A stretch of 64,000 nucleotides of DNA from Mycolicibacterium celeriflavum (lineage in GTDB: Bacteria; Actinomycetota; Actinomycetes; Mycobacteriales; Mycobacteriaceae): NCBI RefSeq assembly GCF_010731795.1, contig NZ_AP022591.1, positions 1,240,001 to 1,304,000 of the forward strand. The letters are read 5' to 3'. The notes under the pieces were generated by a model. The model did not search any database. It saw only the letters and a list, made by a program, of their open reading frames with translations, and had not been told where the DNA came from. A program made the position numbers and the translations under genes. The first letter of the stretch is position 1. The number at the start of each line of letters is the position of its first letter. Positions 11,241-20,802 of the stretch are shown here, one piece after another.

Positions 11241-11253
11241 CCAACCCACCCCG

Positions 11254-11289
11254 GCGATCCCGGCTGCTTCCCCCTGCAGCCGGGATCGC
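11254..11289. terminator. Bidirectional hairpin terminator
   Basis: A perfect 14-bp stem, GCGATCCCGGCTGC (11254-11267) with GCAGCCGGGATCGC (11276-11289) and an 8-base loop. It sits exactly between the convergent ends of the GlsB-type gene (11240) and the SRPBCC gene (11295). There is no long T tract. Confidence 0.75.
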
Positions 11290-11294
11290 TTCTG

Positions 11295-11768
11295 TCACAA
11301 GGTTTTCAGCAGCTCATCGAGCTTCTCGTAGCCTTCTTGCATGCCGCCCTCCATGCCGGACGACAGCAGCGCGTCGCGGGCTTCGACGTTCGGGCAGATG
11401 GACCGGCCGCGCAGCCTGCTGCGGCCACCGCCGAGGTCCTCGAACCACATGTATTCGATGTTGACCTGATCCGGCGCGCCGTCGAATTCGAAGGTCTGCA
11501 GGATGAACTCGTTCTCACGCACGGTGTGGAAGGTGCCGTTGAAGCGGTACTCCCCGCTCTCGTCTCTGTGCGAATAGCGGTAGCCGCCATGGCTCTTGAA
11601 ATCCCACTCCTCGATCGTCATCTCCAGATGGCGCGGACCCAGCCATTTCTTCATCAGATTGGCCTCTGCGTGTGCCCGAAACAGGGCTTCGACGGGCGCA
11701 TCGAAGTCCCGGGTGAACTCCATGGCCAGGGTGTCGACGGGTGCGGTCAGATTCAGTGCACTGGTCAT
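11295..11768 (-). CDS. SRPBCC/AHSA1-domain protein
   Basis: 157 residues with the START/AHSA1 helix-grip pattern: an N-terminal strand with RDFDAPVEALFRAH, the KKWLGPRHLEMTIEEWDFKSHGGYRYSHRD core and a long C-terminal helix (SGMEGGMQEGYEKLDELL). These proteins bind small hydrophobic ligands; no specific ligand is evident. Its start overlaps the stop of the ArsR gene by four bases, so it is the co-transcribed target of that regulator, a frequent ArsR-SRPBCC pairing in actinobacteria. Confidence 0.83.
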   Translation of the reverse strand: MTSALNLTAPVDTLAMEFTRDFDAPVEALFRAHAEANLMKKWLGPRHLEMTIEEWDFKSHGGYRYSHRDESGEYRFNGTFHTVRENEFILQTFEFDGAPDQVNIEYMWFEDLGGGRSRLRGRSICPNVEARDALLSSGMEGGMQEGYEKLDELLKTL

Positions 11769-12121
11769 TTCTCGTTTCCTTTCTCTTCGGTCATGTCCGC
11801 CAGCAGGGCATCCAGCCGGCGGTAGTTGCGTTCGGCGTCAAGCCGATACCGGTCGATCCAAGCGGTCAGCCGCTCCAGCGCGGCCGCATCCAGGTGGACC
11901 GGCCGTCGCTGCGCGTCGCGGGTCCTGGTGACCAGCCCCGCCTGCTCGAGCACCTGAATGTGCTTGGACACCGCCTGTTTCGTGATGTCGAACGGCGCCG
12001 CCAGCTCGTTGACCGTGGCGGGCCCCCGCGACAGCCGCGCCACGATGGCGCGCCGGACGGGGTCGGCCAGTGCCAGAAAGGCACGGTCCAACCGGGCGTC
12101 TGCATCGTCATCACTCCTCAA
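11765..12121 (-). CDS. ArsR-family winged-helix regulator
   Basis: 118 residues; winged helix at about residues 10-75 with LADPVRRAIVARLSRGPATVNELAAPFDITKQAVSKHIQVLEQAGLVTR as the recognition unit. No Cys-based metal site (there is no cysteine), so it belongs to the non-metal ArsR group typically paired with SRPBCC proteins. First gene of the two-gene unit; the region just upstream carries an AT-rich imperfect dyad (12128-12166) that is a likely autoregulatory operator. Confidence 0.87.
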   Translation of the reverse strand: MRSDDDADARLDRAFLALADPVRRAIVARLSRGPATVNELAAPFDITKQAVSKHIQVLEQAGLVTRTRDAQRRPVHLDAAALERLTAWIDRYRLDAERNYRRLDALLADMTEEKGNEK

Positions 12122-12127
12122 TTGTCA

Positions 12128-12166
12128 ACCTTATGCTTGATCAATCGATATGTTGATTAACAAGGT
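12128..12166. promoter_or_regulatory. AT-rich imperfect dyad upstream of the ArsR gene
   Basis: ACCTT (12128-12132) pairs with AAGGT (12162-12166), and inside them TTGATCAA (12137-12144) and TTGATTAA (12153-12160) repeat 16 bases apart. The region is unusually AT-rich for this genome and lies directly upstream of the ArsR start at 12121, so it likely holds its promoter and operator. Confidence 0.45.
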
Positions 12167-12329
12167 AGAGACCGGTTCGCGCCCTGTCAAGGGATTCTCT
12201 CGTTTGCAGCCAGCGTCGTGAAACGCGTCCCGCGCGAGCATCCGTTGAAATGTCTGCTCTCCGGGAGGAAGCTGGGTAGATCCGGTGGCGCCACCGGGGC
12301 GCCGCCCCGATGCAGAGGGGGTTGGATCC

Positions 12330-12950
12330 GTGTACGCACGCTCTACGACTATCGAGGCGCAGCCGGAGTCCATCGATGCCGGAACTGCCTATGTCCGTGA
12401 CGAAGTCATGTCGGCGCTAGAAGAGATGGATGGCTACATCGGCCTGTCGCTGTTGGTCGACCGGGAGTCCGGCCGCTGCATCGCCACCAGCGCCTGGGAA
12501 ACCGAGGAGGCGCTGCGCTCCAGCACGCAGAAAGCGGCTTCGCTTCGGGACCGGGCCGCGGAGATCTTCGGAGGCAGCGCCACGGTCGATCCATGGGAAC
12601 TCGCGGTGCTGCACCGTAACCATCCCTCGACTGAGGGCGCCTGCGTGCGGGCTACGTGGCTGAGGCTGCCACCAAATCATGCCGAGCAGGCGGTTGAGTT
12701 CTATCGGACGTCGGTGTTGTCGGCACTGGAGAACCTCGAAGGTTTCTGCAGCGCCAGCTTGTTGATCAACCGCTCGTCGGGGCGCGGGGTGTCATCGACG
12801 ACGTTCGACAGCCGCGACGCCATGGAGCGTGGCCGCGAGCAAGCGCGCGAACTGAGGAACGCACGGACCCGGGAATTGGGCGCTGACGTGATCGACGTCG
12901 GCGAATTCGAGCTCGCGATCGCGCACCTGCGGGTGCCTGAGATGGTCTGA
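12330..12950 (+). CDS. Two-domain dimeric alpha/beta-barrel protein (Rv2557/Rv2558 homologue)
   Basis: 206 residues made of two similar halves, roughly 1-100 and 105-206. Each half has an Arg-containing first strand, a helix with V(M/L)SALE(E/N)(M/L), then [15 protein letters not shown] or [15 protein letters not shown], a central strand, a helix and a final [17 protein letters not shown] strand. This is the ABM-like ferredoxin fold duplicated in one chain. M. tuberculosis has two adjacent paralogues (Rv2557, Rv2558, reported as starvation-induced); only one is present here. Start set at the GTG at 12330, preceded by AGAGGGGG about nine bases upstream. Function unknown. Confidence 0.83.
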   Translation: MYARSTTIEAQPESIDAGTAYVRDEVMSALEEMDGYIGLSLLVDRESGRCIATSAWETEEALRSSTQKAASLRDRAAEIFGGSATVDPWELAVLHRNHPSTEGACVRATWLRLPPNHAEQAVEFYRTSVLSALENLEGFCSASLLINRSSGRGVSSTTFDSRDAMERGREQARELRNARTRELGADVIDVGEFELAIAHLRVPEMV

Positions 12951-12955
12951 CGCCA

Positions 12956-14305
12956 TCAGGTTCTGTCGCGCTTGCGGCGGATGATCGCGCGCAACTTGTC
13001 CAGGCGACCGGCGATGTCGCGTTCATTGCCATGGGTGGTCGGCCGGTAGTAGTCGACGCCCACAAGCTCATCGGGTGGGTACTGTTGCGGCACAACGCCG
13101 TCCGGGTCGTCGTGGGCGTACTTGTAGCCGATCGCGTTGCCTAGTTTGGCTGCGCCCGAGTAGTGGCCGTCGCGCAGATGTGGCGGCACCAGTCCCGCCT
13201 TGCCGGCTTTGATGTCGCTCATCGCCGCGCCCAGTGCCGTCGTCACCGCGTTCGACTTCGGGGCGGTCGCCAGGTGGACGGTGGCGTGCGCCAACGTCAG
13301 TTGCGCCTCGGGCATGCCGATGAGTTGAACGGTCTGCGCCGCGGCGACCGCGGTCTGCAGCGCTGTCGGATCGGCCATGCCGATGTCCTCGCTGGCCAGG
13401 ATCATCAGCCGCCGGGCCACGAATCGCGGGTCCTCCCCCGCCACCAGCATCCGGGCCAGGTAGTGCAGCGCGGCGTCGACGTCGGAGCCGCGGACCGACT
13501 TGATGAACGCGCTGATCACGTCGTAGTGCTGGTCGCCGTCGCGGTCATAACGGACCGCCGCCTTGTCCAGTGACTGCTCGATGGTTTCGACGGCTATGAG
13601 GCCACCGGCCCCTCCGGCTGTTTCGGAAGCCACCTCGAGCGCGGTCAGCGCGCGGCGGGCGTCACCGGCCGACAGTTGCACGAGGAGTTCGACGGCCTCG
13701 TCGGTGACGGTGACTGTGCCGCCGAGGCCGCGCGGGTCCTCGATGGCGCGACGGACCAGTGTCCGCACGGCATCGGCGTCGAGCGGCTGCAACTGCAGGG
13801 TCAGCGACCGCGACAGCAGCGGCGCGACGACCGAGAACGATGGATTTTCGGTGGTCGCTGCAACCAGCGCCACGACGCGGTTCTCGACGGCCGACAGCAG
13901 CGCGTCCTGTTGCGTCTTGGAGAACCGGTGCACCTCGTCGATGAACAGCACGGTCTGCTCGCCGTAGGCGGCCGCGCGCCGTGCCACATCTATGACCGCC
14001 CGGACCTCCTTCACGCCCGCCGACAGCGCCGACAGCGCTTCGAATCGGCGGCCGGTGGCCTGCGAGATCAACGCCGCCAACGTCGTCTTACCGGTGCCGG
14101 GCGGCCCGTAGAGGATGACCGACGCCGCGCCGGAACCCTCGACCATCCGGCGCAGCGGTGAGCCCGGTTGCAGCAGGTGATCCTGTCCGACGACCTCGTC
14201 GAGCGTCGCGGGACGCATCCGCACTGCCAGTGGCGCAGAAGCCCCGACGGGCCCGACCGCACTGGGACCGGTTTCGCCGGGGACATCGAACAGACCGTCG
14301 GACAC
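12956..14305 (-). CDS. rarA: Replication-associated recombination AAA+ ATPase RarA
   Basis: 449 residues, full length for the MgsA/RarA/WRNIP family, which acts at stalled replication forks. Walker [10 protein letters not shown] is at residues 67-75, Walker [10 protein letters not shown] at 120-128, then sensor 1 in [12 protein letters not shown], and the C-terminal clamp-loader-like tetramerisation domain ([25 protein letters not shown] and the [13 protein letters not shown] region). Convergent with the upstream two-domain gene, five bases apart. Homologue of M. tuberculosis Rv2559c. Confidence 0.95.
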   Translation of the reverse strand: MSDGLFDVPGETGPSAVGPVGASAPLAVRMRPATLDEVVGQDHLLQPGSPLRRMVEGSGAASVILYGPPGTGKTTLAALISQATGRRFEALSALSAGVKEVRAVIDVARRAAAYGEQTVLFIDEVHRFSKTQQDALLSAVENRVVALVAATTENPSFSVVAPLLSRSLTLQLQPLDADAVRTLVRRAIEDPRGLGGTVTVTDEAVELLVQLSAGDARRALTALEVASETAGGAGGLIAVETIEQSLDKAAVRYDRDGDQHYDVISAFIKSVRGSDVDAALHYLARMLVAGEDPRFVARRLMILASEDIGMADPTALQTAVAAAQTVQLIGMPEAQLTLAHATVHLATAPKSNAVTTALGAAMSDIKAGKAGLVPPHLRDGHYSGAAKLGNAIGYKYAHDDPDGVVPQQYPPDELVGVDYYRPTTHGNERDIAGRLDKLRAIIRRKRDRT

Positions 14306-14330
14306 GCCTTCTGCTTACCACGCGAGGGTG

Positions 14331-15167
14331 TCAGGAATCGGTCGGCGCCGTCACGAAGTCGATCAACTCCTCGACGCGGCCGATCAGCGCGGGCTCGAGG
14401 TCGGTCCAGTCGCGGACGCGGCCGCGGATCCTCTGCCAGGCCCTCGCGGTGTCGGCCTGCGAATCGCCGGGCCAGCCGAGCGCGCGGCACACGCCCTTCT
14501 TCCAATCGACGCCCTTCGGCACGACGGGCCAGGCCTTGATGCCCAGCCGTTCGGGCTTGACCGCCTGCCAGATGTCGATGAACGGGTGGCCGACGACGAG
14601 CGTGTGCTCACCGCCGGGGCTTTGACGGACCGCTTGCGCGATGCGGGCTTCCTTCGACCCCGCGACCAGATGGTCGACGAGCACCCCGAGCCGGCGGCCC
14701 GGTCCCGGCCGGAAATCTTCGACGATGGCCACGAGATCGTCGACCCCGCCGAGGTGCTCGACGACTACTCCCTCGATTCGCAGATCGTCGCCCCACACCT
14801 GCTCGACGAGTTCGGCGTCGTGTCGGCCCTCGACATAAATGCGGCTCGCGAGCGCGACCTTCGCCCGCGCGCCCTTCACGGCGACCGATCCCGACGCGGT
14901 GCGCGTCTGCTTCGGCGTCGTCTTTCTCGGGGCGGTCAGGATCACCGGTTTGCCGTCGATCAGGTAACCCGGCCCGACGGGAAAGGGCTTGCGACGTCCT
15001 CGCCGGTCCTCCAACTCCATCCGGCCGTATTCGATGCGCACGACCGCGCCGACGTACCCGGTTGCGACGTCTTCGACGACGAGCCCCATCTCCACCGGCT
15101 GCTCGGTGGAGCGGATCTTGCGATGGGGGTTGTTGGACAGGACATCAGAGCCATAGCGATCAGCCAC
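14331..15167 (-). CDS. DUF3097 protein with a Toprim-like core
   Basis: 278 residues. An N-terminal small barrel-like part (VEMGLVVEDVATGYVGAVVRIE) is followed by a segment that reads like a Toprim fold: strand plus acidic turn IYVEGRHDAELVEQVW with E113, then VVVEHLGGVDDL, and a second strand GVLVDHLVAGSKEARI where DxD would be expected; here it is D165-H-L, so only the first Asp is kept. A C-terminal part with VVGHPFIDIWQAVKP is conserved in the family. The family is actinobacterial and uncharacterised. It lies 25 bases upstream of rarA on the same strand, so a nucleic-acid role is plausible but unproven. Confidence 0.8.
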   Translation of the reverse strand: MADRYGSDVLSNNPHRKIRSTEQPVEMGLVVEDVATGYVGAVVRIEYGRMELEDRRGRRKPFPVGPGYLIDGKPVILTAPRKTTPKQTRTASGSVAVKGARAKVALASRIYVEGRHDAELVEQVWGDDLRIEGVVVEHLGGVDDLVAIVEDFRPGPGRRLGVLVDHLVAGSKEARIAQAVRQSPGGEHTLVVGHPFIDIWQAVKPERLGIKAWPVVPKGVDWKKGVCRALGWPGDSQADTARAWQRIRGRVRDWTDLEPALIGRVEELIDFVTAPTDS

Positions 15168-15316
15168 CGCGTGATCGTAGGGTCGGCTGCGTGCTGCTCA
15201 ACCGTGACACGGCCGAAGGAATTGCTAACGGGAGCGTCACGCTTGTTCTCAGGCGTCGGGATGCTCCCCGCGTGAAAGCGGAATTCGCGCGGTGGGGCGC
15301 TTCCTCGGAAGTACCA

Positions 15317-16231
15317 CTACATCCGACGGTCGGCCAGCCGGCGCGTCCACAACACCAGGATGCCGGCCAGCACTATCGCGACGAGGTTCAACGCCAGTTG
15401 TGCAGCGGATTTGGCCGCGACGTCCCAATCGCCGACCGTCGCGGCGACGACGGCGAATCCGGCCGCGGGCACCGTTGTCACCGAGATGAAAACACCAACC
15501 AACGCAGCGGATTTCGAAGAAATCAAGGACAGCATTCCTGCGGCGCCCGCCAGGAACGCGACGACGAACGACAGCGGACCGACCCGGAAGATGAAGTCGA
15601 CCTGGTCCAGTTCGCTGGTGCTGCGCAACGTGATCCAGCCGATCGCCTCGCCCGCCAGCACCACGACCGCGGTGACGATCATCGCCACGGGGAACCCGAC
15701 GAACAGCGCGATCGCCGCCCGGCGGGCGAGATACATCCGACGGCGCACCAGCGACACCGCCAGCGCGGCCAGCGGACCGAATTCGGGTCCCAGCACCATC
15801 GCGCCGACGACCGTCACCGGCGAGTCGGTCACCACGCCGATCGATGCGATCAGACACGCCACGCACAGGAAGGCCAGGAACGTGACGTTGAGCGTCGACT
15901 CCTCGCGGGTGCGCACGGCGAGCTCGTCCCACACGACCGCATCGGCGGGATCCCCGACCGCCTCGTCTTCGGCGCGGTAGGCGCGAGTGGAGAGAACGGT
16001 GTCGACGAAGTCGAGCGTGATGGCCCCACGATCCTTGACCCGTAAGGCCTTCAACGCGCCCACAACGTCGTTGGCCGACTCTCTGGCGATGTCCGCGGTG
16101 ATCTCGTCGCCGAGTGGTTCGAGGGCCGCGTCGCGGTGGATGACGATGTGGGTGACGCCCGGGTTTTCCCGGAGAACCGCCATGACCGCATCGCGCTGAT
16201 CGGTCGGTGAGATCACCCGCAGATGCAGCAC
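15317..16231 (-). CDS. DUF389 (TIGR00341-like) membrane protein
   Basis: 304 residues: a soluble N-terminal domain (about 1-110, with TLDFVDTVLSTRAYRAEDEA) and about six transmembrane helices in the remainder, including the conserved SPVTVVGAMVLGPEFGPLAALAVSLV block that marks the family. Function is unknown. Single gene, divergent from the MmcQ-like gene with 32 bases between starts, so the two share a short promoter region. Confidence 0.85.
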   Translation of the reverse strand: MLHLRVISPTDQRDAVMAVLRENPGVTHIVIHRDAALEPLGDEITADIARESANDVVGALKALRVKDRGAITLDFVDTVLSTRAYRAEDEAVGDPADAVVWDELAVRTREESTLNVTFLAFLCVACLIASIGVVTDSPVTVVGAMVLGPEFGPLAALAVSLVRRRMYLARRAAIALFVGFPVAMIVTAVVVLAGEAIGWITLRSTSELDQVDFIFRVGPLSFVVAFLAGAAGMLSLISSKSAALVGVFISVTTVPAAGFAVVAATVGDWDVAAKSAAQLALNLVAIVLAGILVLWTRRLADRRM

Positions 16232-16263
16232 ACCGGCACACTAGCGACTGAGACAATGCCCTC

Positions 16264-16638
16264 GTGGCGACATGGACGGACGTGGGCCGGATCGTTGCGG
16301 AACTCCCCGAGACCGCTGAGACCTCGCCGCGCACATGGCGGGTCCGCAAGAAGCTCATCGTCTGGGAACGGCCGCTGCGCAAAGCCGACCACGACGCGCT
16401 CGGGGCGGCTGCACCCGAAGGCGACATCCTGGGCGCCCGCGTCGCCGACGAGGGTGTGAAATACGCGCTGATCGCCGACGATCCGGCCGTCTACTTCACC
16501 ACGCCACACTTCGACGGATATCCGGCCGTGCTGGTCCGCCTGGACGCGATCGGGGTCGAGGAACTGACCGAACTCGTCACCGAGGCGTGGTTGGCACAGG
16601 CACCCAAAACGTTGGTGAAGGCGTTCCTGGCCGATTAG
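16264..16638 (+). CDS. MmcQ/YjbR-family protein
   Basis: 124 residues from a GTG. The pattern of an early WRVRKKLIVWERPLRKAD strand pair, GVKYALIADDPAVYFTTPHFDGYPAVLVRL and a C-terminal helix with VTEAWLAQAPKTLVKAF is that of the YjbR/CyaY-like fold (MmcQ). E. coli YjbR binds DNA in vitro in structural-genomics work, but no function is settled. The next gene starts 21 bases downstream on the same strand and may be co-transcribed. Confidence 0.82.
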   Translation: MATWTDVGRIVAELPETAETSPRTWRVRKKLIVWERPLRKADHDALGAAAPEGDILGARVADEGVKYALIADDPAVYFTTPHFDGYPAVLVRLDAIGVEELTELVTEAWLAQAPKTLVKAFLAD

Positions 16639-16659
16639 TCCGTGCGCGAAGATGACCCT

Positions 16660-17751
16660 ATGGCAACGAAGATTCCACCGGCGGGGGTCGTCAAAGCGGT
16701 GGATCGCATCCGCCACCACCTGGCGCAGCTGCATCGCAAGCTGACGCCCGCGCCGATCGCACTCATGGAGATGATCTTGGCGACCTGGTTCTCGCAGGCC
16801 ATCACCGCGGCCGCGCAACTCGGTATCGCCGACGCGCTGGCTGAGCGCCCGCTGACCCGCAACGACCTGGCGCGCACAATCGACGCGGACCCCGACGCCG
16901 TCGGCCGCCTGATGCGGGCGCTGATCAGCCGTGGTGTGTTCAAGCAGACCCGTGACGGTCGATACGCACTGAACGCGCTTGGCGACGCGCTGCGTTCCGA
17001 TTCTGAGGTGTCGATGAAAGGTGCCGCACTGTTCTACGGATCGCCGGAACACCGTGAGCACTGGACGCATCTCTCCGATTCAATCCGCAGCGGTCAGCCC
17101 ACGATCCCGATGCTTCGCGGCAAGGAGCTCTTCGCATATCTCGAAAGCGAGCCCGAGTTCGCCGCGCTGTTCAACGACGCGATGACCAGCATTTCCGATA
17201 TGAGCGAGGCGGCACTGACCGCCGCCTACGACTTCAGCCGGTTCGGCGTCATCGCCGACGTCGGCGGCGGGCACGGCGGACTCCTCGCCGGAATCCTCGC
17301 CGCCACACCGCAGGCGCGCGGAGTGCTGTTCGACTTACCGAAGGTCGTCGAGGGCGCGCCTGCGCTGCTGACCAGCCGCGGTGTCGCCGATCGCGTGACC
17401 ATCGAGCCGGGTTCGTTCTTCGAGAAGGCGCCAACCGGGGTGGACGCCTACGTGATGAAAAACGTCATCCACGACTGGCCCGACGAGGACGCCGTCAAGA
17501 TCCTGCGCAACATTCGCGCCGCCGCCAGCCCGAACGCCAAGCTCCTGCTGTTCGAAATGGTGATCCCCGACCACAATCGCGAATTCATCGGCAAGCTAGT
17601 CGACATGGAGATGCTGTTGCTGGGCGGCGCGAAGGAACGGACCGCGGACCAGTGGCGGGATGTGTTGTCGCGAGCGGGGTTTCGGCTGACGCGCATTGTA
17701 CCCAGCGCGACGCCGCTGAGCATCATCGAGGCCGAGATCGCGCCAGCCTGA
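16660..17751 (+). CDS. SAM-dependent O-methyltransferase (plant-type/hydroxyneurosporene class)
   Basis: 363 residues: an N-terminal winged-helix dimerisation domain (residues about 25-105, with GIADALAERPLTRNDLARTI), then the Rossmann methyltransferase domain with motif I VADVGGGHGGLLAGIL read as IADVGGGHGG near residue 200, an acidic loop after ARGVLFDLP, and NVIHDWPDEDAVKILRNI, the region carrying the catalytic His in small-molecule O-methyltransferases. The acceptor is unknown. Start at the ATG at 16660; a GTG six codons earlier is possible. Its 3' end overlaps the convergent HxlR gene by 29 bases. Confidence 0.86.
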   Translation: MATKIPPAGVVKAVDRIRHHLAQLHRKLTPAPIALMEMILATWFSQAITAAAQLGIADALAERPLTRNDLARTIDADPDAVGRLMRALISRGVFKQTRDGRYALNALGDALRSDSEVSMKGAALFYGSPEHREHWTHLSDSIRSGQPTIPMLRGKELFAYLESEPEFAALFNDAMTSISDMSEAALTAAYDFSRFGVIADVGGGHGGLLAGILAATPQARGVLFDLPKVVEGAPALLTSRGVADRVTIEPGSFFEKAPTGVDAYVMKNVIHDWPDEDAVKILRNIRAAASPNAKLLLFEMVIPDHNREFIGKLVDMEMLLLGGAKERTADQWRDVLSRAGFRLTRIVPSATPLSIIEAEIAPA

Positions 17752-18202
17752 CGGCCAGTTCCTCGGCGGGTACGTCGTGTCCGTCGGCGCAGCGGATCGC
17801 CACCGTCGCCGGTGCGCCGCAGTCCTTGTGCGCCAGCTGCAGCGGCGTCGGCTTGCCGAGATGGCGCTGACCCCACTCGAACATCGCCCAGACAACGGGC
17901 ATGAAGTCACGGCCCGCGTCGGTCAGCACGTATTCGTCGCGGCTGCGCTGACCGGGTTCGCGGTACGGCCGACGGCTCAACAATCCGGCGTCCACCAGGT
18001 CCGACAGCCGGGCTGAGGCCGCGGCCTTCGTGATGCCGACGCGGCGGCAGAACTCCTCGAAACGAGTTGTGCCGTAATAGGCCTCACGCATGATGAGGAT
18101 TGCCGATTTGGTGCCGACCAACTCCATCGTCTTCTCGATTTTGCACACGCCGACGGCCGTCCAAGCGTCCCGGTCGGCGAGTGTGCCCTGCAACACATTC
18201 AC
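17723..18202 (-). CDS. HxlR-type winged-helix regulator
   Basis: 159 residues from a GTG with a GGGGGA ribosome site five bases upstream. The HxlR hallmark is present: CKIEKTMELVGTKSAILIMREAYYGTTRFEEFCRRVGITKAAASARLSDLVDAGLLSRRPYREPGQRSRDEYVLTD, with the conserved near-N-terminal Cys before the first helix. It is divergent from the thiolase gene; the 94-bp gap carries a multi-site operator (18227-18260), so it most likely controls the thiolase and itself. The signal is unknown; some HxlR proteins sense aldehydes or quinones through that Cys. Confidence 0.88.
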   Translation of the reverse strand: MNVLQGTLADRDAWTAVGVCKIEKTMELVGTKSAILIMREAYYGTTRFEEFCRRVGITKAAASARLSDLVDAGLLSRRPYREPGQRSRDEYVLTDAGRDFMPVVWAMFEWGQRHLGKPTPLQLAHKDCGAPATVAIRCADGHDVPAEELAVRLARSRPR

Positions 18203-18226
18203 GGAATTCCCCCATATCTGAGTTGT

Positions 18227-18260
18227 TACCACTATACCCAGGTGGTATAGCTGGGTATAG
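18227..18260. promoter_or_regulatory. Putative HxlR operator with three GGTATAG half-sites
   Basis: CTATACC (18232-18238) is inverted relative to GGTATAG at 18244-18250 and again at 18254-18260. Two dyads overlap: TACCAC/GTGGTA (18227-18232, 18242-18247) and CTATACCCA/TGGGTATAG (18232-18240, 18252-18260). The array lies between the HxlR start (18202) and the thiolase start (18297). Confidence 0.6.
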
Positions 18261-18296
18261 AAGGATTTACTCAGAGTTGAGTCACAGGAGGCAGCA

Positions 18297-19475
<1,179 letters not shown>

Positions 19476-19484
19476 CCGAGCGAT

Positions 19485-19527
19485 TTCGGTGTAGACGGTC
19501 GCGGTGAGCGCGACCACCTACACCGAA
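19485..19527. terminator. Bidirectional two-step hairpin terminator
   Basis: TTCGGTGTAG (19485-19494) pairs with CTACACCGAA (19518-19527), and inside it GGTCGCG (19497-19503) pairs with CGCGACC (19509-19515) around a 5-base loop, with one AC/AC internal bulge. It fills the space between the convergent thiolase and nitroreductase-family genes. Confidence 0.75.
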
Positions 19528-19528
19528 G

Positions 19529-19954
19529 TCACGGCTTGGCGATTTCGAAGAGCGGGATGACCCGACTGGTCTTGCTCTGGTACTCGGCGAACACCGGAGC
19601 GGCCTCGACAACCTTCGGGTAGAGGTCGTCGCGCTCGGCGGTCGGCAACTCGCGGGCGGTCACGTCGTAAGAATCCGTACCGATCTCGACGTGCGCCTGC
19701 GGCTTGGCCCGCAGGTTGTGGACCCACGCCGGGTCCCTGTCGGCGCCGGCGTACGAGCCGATGACGATTGTCCTGCCCTCGATGGTGAAGTACGCCAGCG
19801 GCGAGATTCGGCGCTGGCCGGACTTGGCGCCGGTGGTGTGCAGCAGCAACAGGTCAGCGCCCTCGAATGGGCCGCCCACCTTGCCGCCGTTGGCGCGGAA
19901 CTCCTCGATGATGTTCTCGTTGAACGATTTGAGCTCGTCGGGTACTTGGGTCAT
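19529..19954 (-). CDS. Deazaflavin (F420)-dependent nitroreductase-family protein
   Basis: 141 residues, close in plan to Ddn-type FDOR proteins: FEGADLLLLHTTGAKSGQRRISPLAYF, IVIGSYAGADRDPAWVHNLRAKPQAHVEIG and a C-terminal PVFAEYQSKTSRVIPLFEI. The GAKSG(Q)RR and PAWVHNL motifs are those that shape the F420 site in the family. Distinct from the paralogue at 3088-3561. Divergent from the SDR gene, 56 bases apart. Substrate unknown. Confidence 0.87.
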   Translation of the reverse strand: MTQVPDELKSFNENIIEEFRANGGKVGGPFEGADLLLLHTTGAKSGQRRISPLAYFTIEGRTIVIGSYAGADRDPAWVHNLRAKPQAHVEIGTDSYDVTARELPTAERDDLYPKVVEAAPVFAEYQSKTSRVIPLFEIAKP

Positions 19955-20010
19955 GAATCAACCAGCCACCGCATGGCCGCGTGTATTCCGCATCCGCATA
20001 AGTTGTAAGC

Positions 20011-20802
20011 ATGCGAGCGATTGTGACCGGCGGCAACAGCGGCGTCGGCAAGGCGACCGCGGCGTCCCTTGCCGCAGCGGGCCACAGTGTGCTGATCGCC
20101 TGCCGCGACGTCGACAAGGGGCGACGGGCCGCCGCGGAGATGACCGGAGACGTCGAAGTGGCCGCCCTGGATCTCGGCGACCTCGCCAGTGTGCGAGCGT
20201 TCGCCGAATCGGTGAAAACCGTTGACGTGCTGGTGAACAACGCCGGGGTGATGGGTATGCCGTTGATGCGCACCGCCGATGGTTTCGAGGCTCACATCGG
20301 CATCAACCACCTCGGCCACTTCGCGTTGACCTGTCAACTCGCCGATCGCATCAACGACCGGGTGATCTCGGTGGCCAGCGCGACGTATCTGTTCAGCCAA
20401 ATCCATCTCGACGATCTCAACTGGCAGCGCCGCAAATACTCGAAGTGGGGCGCCTATGGCGAGTCGAAGCTCGCCAACCTACTGTTCGTCGCGGAGTTGG
20501 CGCGCCGCGGCGTGCGCGCGTACGCGACGGATCCCGGCGCCACAGATACCGACATCACCCGTTCTCTGGGGATGGGCGAGCACCAGCGGATCCGGCGCTT
20601 GATGCACACCCCGGCCCAGGGCGCTCGCGCCAGTCTGCAGGCGGTGACGACCGACCTACCCAGCGGCACCTACCTGGCGCCGCGCTTCAACCAAATCGGA
20701 CCGCCGAAAGTGACGCGGTTGCGCCCCAAGGCGGTCGATCCGGTGATGGCCCAACGGCTGTGGGCCCTGTCGGCCGAGCTCACGGACTGCGACTCGGCTT
20801 AA
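20011..20802 (+). CDS. Short-chain dehydrogenase/reductase
   Basis: 263 residues, classical [11 protein letters not shown] nucleotide loop at residues 6-13, NNAG near residue 75, catalytic Ser in ISVASA, and Y-G-E-S-K (YxxxK) near residue 150. The retinol-dehydrogenase-like architecture lacks any targeting sequence. A TAAGTT hexamer six bases before the ATG would give a leaderless transcript, which is common in mycobacteria. Its stop overlaps the convergent aspS stop by three bases. Substrate unknown. Confidence 0.88.
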   Translation: MRAIVTGGNSGVGKATAASLAAAGHSVLIACRDVDKGRRAAAEMTGDVEVAALDLGDLASVRAFAESVKTVDVLVNNAGVMGMPLMRTADGFEAHIGINHLGHFALTCQLADRINDRVISVASATYLFSQIHLDDLNWQRRKYSKWGAYGESKLANLLFVAELARRGVRAYATDPGATDTDITRSLGMGEHQRIRRLMHTPAQGARASLQAVTTDLPSGTYLAPRFNQIGPPKVTRLRPKAVDPVMAQRLWALSAELTDCDSA

